DNA from: Bacillus sp. 103mf
Lineage (GTDB): Bacteria; Bacillota; Bacilli; Bacillales; Bacillaceae_G
NCBI RefSeq assembly: GCF_900116295.1
Contig: NZ_FPAF01000005.1
Coordinates: forward strand, 186,001 to 250,000
DNA: 64,000 nucleotides
Reading direction: 5' to 3'
Both the position numbers and the translations under genes were made by a program. Below, piece by piece: positions 63,729-64,000 of this stretch. The notes beneath the pieces were generated by a model that was not told the origin of the DNA, did no database searches, and worked only from the letters and a program-made list of their open reading frames with translations. Every line of letters starts with the position of its first letter. Position 1 is the first letter of the stretch.

Positions 63729-64000
63729 ATGAATTTAGAGAATATGGTGAAAGATATTTGGTATGGAGAAATTCCTAATGATACAATTCAAACCCTTAAA
63801 TCTCAGCTTAAGAATGCTACAACTGAGGAAGAATGCTTTCGCCTTATTAATGAATTGTTAAAATTAGGTGATTTTTCTGTAAAGGAATTGCTAGTACAAC
63901 TAATGAATAGTACCCAAGATGAGGTTATTCTCAATTTATGTACAAGACTTTTTTGCTCGATAGCTACTCACGATGACCTATTAGATACTAATAAATTGAA
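63729..64000 (+). CDS. Imm47-like immunity protein (3' end outside window)
   Basis: 90 codons to the window edge: NLENMVKDIWYGEIPNDTIQ, EEECFRLINELLKLGDFSVK, LNLCTRLFCSIATHDDLL. The 'LLKLGD-x-S-x-KELL ... LF-x-S-x-ATHDDL' order is that of Imm47, an all-helical immunity family. GGAGAGGG before ATG 63729. Confidence 0.7.
   Translation, partial: MNLENMVKDIWYGEIPNDTIQTLKSQLKNATTEEECFRLINELLKLGDFSVKELLVQLMNSTQDEVILNLCTRLFCSIATHDDLLDTNKL

Overview
The window looks like a chromosomal segment of a Bacillus cereus group bacterium (cereus/thuringiensis type). Evidence: low-GC Firmicutes codon use with strong AAGGAGG ribosome sites; H-type and alpha/beta-type small acid-soluble spore proteins; several copies of a repeat bounded by TTTAT that matches the group-specific bcr1 element; and many relics of IS231-type (IS4 family) elements. 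No rRNA, tRNA or CRISPR array was seen.

Layout. 1-6.6 kb: an acyl-CoA carboxylase / HMG-CoA lyase operon (leucine/isovalerate catabolism, yng-like) followed by an AcsA-type acyl-CoA synthetase. 6.7-16.6 kb: sspH, an RNPP-type (NprR-like) peptide-sensing regulator, small unknown genes, and a run of housekeeping-type enzymes (histidine phosphatase, APH-type kinase, deaminase, methyltransferase, Nudix), ending in a secreted C69 dipeptidase with a cre site. 17-22 kb: a double-HTH MerR regulator divergent from an alpha/beta hydrolase, a SUKH immunity-like gene, bcrC, a YqeK-like HD phosphohydrolase, a decayed streptomycin-kinase gene and a GNAT. 22-28.7 kb: secreted proteins, a decayed ABC ATPase, a beta-lactamase-fold serine hydrolase, a frameshifted amidohydrolase, two SUKH genes and a Nudix gene. 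28.9-30.5 kb: a compact IS200/IS605-like element without TnpA, carrying an intact-looking IscB nuclease and an upstream omega-RNA region. 31-45.5 kb: an ABC exporter of MacB/FtsX type, another SUKH gene, an SDR, an Asp-box beta-propeller, an isochorismatase-like hydrolase, an FMN reductase, a beta-propeller phytase and many broken genes and IS231 derivatives. 45.7-56.7 kb: immunity-like and DNA-repair genes, a spore-related group (two SASPs, DUF3231, YndM, CotF-like), a Zn alcohol dehydrogenase and an MBL-fold hydrolase. 57-64 kb: a truncated duplicate of the 23.9 kb serine-hydrolase locus, a large serine hydrolase of foreign-looking composition, a nonsense-interrupted GNAT, and a cluster of ankyrin, DUF2247, SUKH, KptA and Imm47-like genes.

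Overall this is accessory-rich territory: a conserved catabolic operon at one end, then small single-gene units separated by terminators, pseudogenes, non-autonomous IS231 derivatives and bcr1 repeats. Two themes stand out: the RNA-guided nuclease element (IscB/omega-RNA), and a scattered archive of polymorphic-toxin immunity genes (SUKH, Imm30-, Imm47-like, ankyrin, DUF2247) with no intact toxin beside them.
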